Shown here one piece after another: positions 6,411-9,147 of a DNA stretch of 9,147 bases. Position 1 is the stretch's first letter. Every line of letters begins with the position of its first letter. A program made the translations under genes and the position numbers. Origin of the DNA: DAIDJM01 sp964250215 (lineage in GTDB: Bacteria > Pseudomonadota > Alphaproteobacteria > Acetobacterales > Acetobacteraceae); contig CAXUEX010000115.1 in NCBI GenBank assembly GCA_964250215.1, positions 1 through 9,147 of the forward strand. The letters run 5' to 3'. Below the pieces are notes generated by a model. The model did no database searches, had not been told where the DNA came from, and was given only the letters and a program-made list of their open reading frames with translations.

Positions 6411-9121
6411 TAAGCGCAGGGGCTCCGCCCCTGCACCAAGGTGGGGGCAGCGCCCTCAGACCCGCGAGATTGGAAGCCCGGCCCGATCCTGATGCACTGC
6501 TGCTCGCCGCCGCCCGAGAGGGCAAGGGGCGGCTGAAGGTGTTCCTTGGCGCCGCGCCGGGGGTGGGCAAAACCTGGGAAATGCTGGCGGCGGCGCAGCG
6601 CGTGCAGGCGGAAGGGCGCGACGTACTGATCGGCGTGGTGGAAACGCATGGCCGCGCCGGCACGCAGGCGATGATCGGCAGCCTGCCGGTGCTGCCCCGT
6701 AAACGCATCGACTATCGCGAGCAGGTGCTGGAGGAATTCGATGCCGATGCGGCGCTGGCACGGCAGCCGGATGTGCTGCTGGTGGACGAGCTGGCGCACA
6801 CCAATGCGCCCGGCAGCCGACACGCCAAACGATGGGAGGACGTGGCCGAGCTGATGGAGGCGGGGCTGGATGTGTGGGCCACGCTGAATGTGCAGCATCT
6901 GGAGAGCCTGAACGACGATGTGGCGCGCATCACGGGCGTGCGCGTGAGCGAGACGCTGCCGGATCGCGTGCTGGAAATGGCGGACGAGATCGAATTCATC
7001 GATCTTCCGCCGGCGGAACTGCGCAAGCGCTTGCAGCAGGGCCAGATCTATCCCGCGGCGACGGCCTCGCGCGCGCTGGATAATTTCTTTCGTGAAGGCA
7101 ACTTGGCTGCGCTGCGCGAGATCGGCCTGCGTCGCGCCGCGCAGCGCGTGGACCAGGACGTGCACGATTACATGCGCGCGCACGCGGTGGCGGGGCCCTG
7201 GCCGGCTGGCGAACGCGTGCTGGCGCTGGTTGGCCGCGATGCCGGGGCGATCACCGTGGTGCGCCGGGCGAAACGTTTGGCCGATGCGCTGCGCGCGCCA
7301 TGGATTGCGCTGTATCTGGAACGCGCCGATCAGCCGGAGGAGCCGCGGCCGGCGCTGGAACTGGCGGCACAGCTCGGCGCCACGGTGGAGATTCGGGCCG
7401 GGACCAACCTGGTGGGCAGCGCGTTGCAGATCGCGCAGGATCGTAACGTTACGCATCTGGTGATCGGCCGTGGCCGGCCCAGCCTGGCGCGCCGCCTGAC
7501 CGGCCGGACGCTGGCCGGGACGCTGGTGCGGCAGGGGCCGGATTTTGCGCTGCACGTGGTGCCGGTGGGTGGCGTGGCTCGCCGCGAGCTGCGCCTGCCG
7601 AAGCCGCCGCGCGGCGTGCTGCCCTGGATCGGCAGCACCGGCCTGGTGGCGTCGGTGGTGGCCGCGGGCGAGGTGTTTTCGCACGTGCTGGAGCACGAAA
7701 CGCTGGGCATGCTGTTCCTGGCGGCCGTGGTGGGCGCGGCGACGCTTTGGGGGCTGGCGATCGCGATCTATGCGGCGGTGCTGAGTTTTCTTTGCTGGAA
7801 CTTCCTTTTCATTCCGCCGATTTATCAATTCACCATCGACGAGCCGCGCGACGTGGTGGCGATCGTGGTGTTCGTGGGCGTGGCGGTGGCCACCGGCTGG
7901 CTGGCCAGCCGCGTGCGGCGGGCCGCCGATGCGGCGCAGGGGCGGATCGAATCGCTGCGCCGGATCAGCGCGTTCGGGCGGCAGCTCGGCAGCCCTGTTA
8001 CGGAACCGGAACTTCTGCGCGAAGTGGTGGCTTTGGCGGCGGAGATTGCCGAGCCCGCGGTGGTAATGACGGCCGAGGGCGAGGATCTCAACATCCGGGC
8101 CGCCGTGCCGGCGGGGCTCGATACGATGGACGAGGGCAGTTGGGCGGCGGCGCGGTGGGCGCACGCCAAGCAGGAGCCGGCGGGGCGCGGCACGGCGACC
8201 CTGCCGAGCAGCGCCTGGCGTTTTCTGCCGATCCGCACGGTGCGCGGGCATTTCGGCATTCTCGGCGTGCGTCCCGCGGCGGCGGTGGATGGCGGCGCGG
8301 TGCAGACGCTCTCCGCGCTCGCGGACCAGGCTGCCGCGGCGCTGGAACGCGTGCGGCTGGCGGGCGAGGCGGCGCGGCACGAGGCGCAGCAAGAGACGCA
8401 GAAGCTGCGCGTGGCGCTGCTGAACAGTCTGAGCCACGATTTGCGCACGCCGCTGGCCGGGATCCGCGGCGCCGCCGGTTCGTTGCGCAATGCGTGGACG
8501 CGGCTGAGCGAAGCGGACCGCAACGATCTGCTGGCGAGCATCGAGCAGGATACGGTGCGCATGACGCGGTTTCTGTCCAATATCCTGGATATGACGCGGC
8601 TGGAAACGGGCGAGATCACGCCACTTCTGCAACGCGTGGCGCTGCCGGCGCTGGTGCAGGAAGCGGCTGCGGGCGTGACGGGGCTCGGCAATGTGGTGCT
8701 GGAATTTCCGCCGGACCTGCCCGACGCGATCGCCGATCCGGTATTGCTGCAGCAGGTGCTGGTGAACCTGCTGGAGAATGCGGCGAAATATGGGCCGGAT
8801 GGTGGGCTGGTGCGGGTGACGGCCGCGGAATCGCCGGAAGGCATCGTGCTTCGGGTGGCGGATGAGGGGCCCGGCATTCCGGCCGACGACCTGGCGCATG
8901 TGTTCGACAGTTTTTTCCGGGCACAGCGCGGCGATCGCGTGCTGCCGGGCACGGGGCTGGGCCTGGCGATCGCGCGCGGTCTGCTGGCGGCGATGGGCGG
9001 CACGATTTCGGCCCGCAGCCCGCGGCCGGATGCGCCGCGCGGCGGTCCGTCCGGCACGCTGATGGAATGCACGCTGCCGCGGGCGGCGGTGCGGCGCGCG
9101 ACGGCGGCGGTTTCGGCATGA
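6407..9121 (+). CDS. kdpD: Osmosensitive K+ channel sensor histidine kinase KdpD
   Basis: KdpD is the membrane sensor kinase that phosphorylates KdpE under K+ limitation. The 904-residue product has the full order of domains: a KdpD N-terminal domain with Walker A GAAPGVGKT (48-56) and LLVDELAHTN (124-133), a universal-stress-protein-like domain (about 268-388), four membrane segments (about 405-505), a GAF-like region (about 515-645), the phosphoacceptor H677 in SHDLRTPL, and an ATPase domain with N-box NLLENAAK (N791), DEGPGIP and GTGLGLAI. The ATG at 6407 overlaps the kdpC stop. Family similarity begins only at RPDPDALL (residues 25-32); E. coli KdpD has just six residues before its RPDPD. 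The extra residues are encoded by a GC-rich palindromic repeat. A TTG at 6470 is an alternative start, but without a clear ribosome binding site. The stop overlaps the next gene's ATG. Confidence 0.96.
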   Translation: MISAGAPPLHQGGGSALRPARLEARPDPDALLLAAAREGKGRLKVFLGAAPGVGKTWEMLAAAQRVQAEGRDVLIGVVETHGRAGTQAMIGSLPVLPRKRIDYREQVLEEFDADAALARQPDVLLVDELAHTNAPGSRHAKRWEDVAELMEAGLDVWATLNVQHLESLNDDVARITGVRVSETLPDRVLEMADEIEFIDLPPAELRKRLQQGQIYPAATASRALDNFFREGNLAALREIGLRRAAQRVDQDVHDYMRAHAVAGPWPAGERVLALVGRDAGAITVVRRAKRLADALRAPWIALYLERADQPEEPRPALELAAQLGATVEIRAGTNLVGSALQIAQDRNVTHLVIGRGRPSLARRLTGRTLAGTLVRQGPDFALHVVPVGGVARRELRLPKPPRGVLPWIGSTGLVASVVAAGEVFSHVLEHETLGMLFLAAVVGAATLWGLAIAIYAAVLSFLCWNFLFIPPIYQFTIDEPRDVVAIVVFVGVAVATGWLASRVRRAADAAQGRIESLRRISAFGRQLGSPVTEPELLREVVALAAEIAEPAVVMTAEGEDLNIRAAVPAGLDTMDEGSWAAARWAHAKQEPAGRGTATLPSSAWRFLPIRTVRGHFGILGVRPAAAVDGGAVQTLSALADQAAAALERVRLAGEAARHEAQQETQKLRVALLNSLSHDLRTPLAGIRGAAGSLRNAWTRLSEADRNDLLASIEQDTVRMTRFLSNILDMTRLETGEITPLLQRVALPALVQEAAAGVTGLGNVVLEFPPDLPDAIADPVLLQQVLVNLLENAAKYGPDGGLVRVTAAESPEGIVLRVADEGPGIPADDLAHVFDSFFRAQRGDRVLPGTGLGLAIARGLLAAMGGTISARSPRPDAPRGGPSGTLMECTLPRAAVRRATAAVSA
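6416..6455 (+). repeat. GC-rich palindromic repeat, copy 2, inside the 5' end of kdpD
   Basis: A perfect 8-bp stem, GCAGGGGC (6416-6423), loop TCC, GCCCCTGC (6427-6434), is followed by CACC-AA-GGTG (6434-6443) and a weaker GGGC-AGC-GCCC hairpin (6445-6455). It shares its core with copy 1 in the kdpA-kdpB gap but lies in the opposite orientation. It is in frame within kdpD and encodes the Ala-Gly-Pro-rich residues 4-16 or so, just after the coupled start codon. Confidence 0.7.
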
Positions 9122-9147
9122 TGGATGCCGAGCGCGCGCTGCTGCTG
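9118..9147 (+). CDS. kdpE: Probable KdpE response regulator, first 10 codons (3' end outside window)
   Basis: ATG at 9118 overlaps the kdpD stop TGA (9119-9121) as ATGA, and the frame reads MMDAERALLL to the window edge; a second in-frame ATG follows at 9121. A hydrophobic beta-strand start after a few polar residues fits the first strand of a receiver domain, but too little is present for a motif call. The assignment to KdpE rests on gene order, since kdpE normally follows kdpD and overlaps it. The phosphoacceptor aspartate and DNA-binding domain lie outside the window. Confidence 0.7.
   Translation, partial: MMDAERALLL

Noticed and set aside
6143..8899. Very long antisense open frame (about 918 codons) opposite kdpC and kdpD
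   Set aside because: It is rich in Arg, His, Gln and Ala, has no recognisable motifs, and follows from codon bias in high-GC genes on the opposite strand. The + strand carries unmistakable KdpC and KdpD motifs throughout.

Overview
The window comes from a high-GC (about 60-70 % in lines I counted by eye) Gram-negative bacterium. The ubiquinone methyltransferase fragment, the Kdp protein sequences and the GC-rich palindromic repeats best fit an alphaproteobacterium, perhaps an Acetobacteraceae-like acidophile. That placement is inference, not a search result.

Layout. Positions 1-391 hold the 3' part of ubiG on the + strand. A rho-independent terminator at 404-434 serves the convergent minus-strand gene (455-1540), which encodes a secreted protein of unknown function with an HEVGE motif. 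A 217-base divergent intergenic region (1541-1757) follows. The rest, to the window edge, is one tightly packed + strand kdp operon for high-affinity K+ uptake: a 27-residue hydrophobic ORF, then kdpF, kdpA, kdpB, kdpC, kdpD and the first codons of a probable kdpE.

How it works together. KdpA is the K+-selective channel-like subunit, KdpB the P-type ATPase, KdpC the single-span accessory subunit and KdpF a small stabilising peptide. KdpD (sensor kinase) and KdpE (response regulator) normally switch the operon on under K+ limitation. Stop/start overlaps at small ORF/kdpF (TGATG), kdpC/kdpD (ATGA) and kdpD/kdpE (ATGA) point to translational coupling and one polycistronic unit.

Most of the window is a conventional kdp locus. 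Points worth a second look are: the unnamed membrane micropeptide coupled to kdpF; two related GC-rich palindromic repeat copies in opposite orientation inside the operon, one of them translated as the N-terminal extension of KdpD; a 42-base imperfect hairpin in the unusually long kdpA-kdpB gap; and the secreted HEVGE protein with a downstream EVGDPLE motif. I did not find a convincing new multi-gene system.
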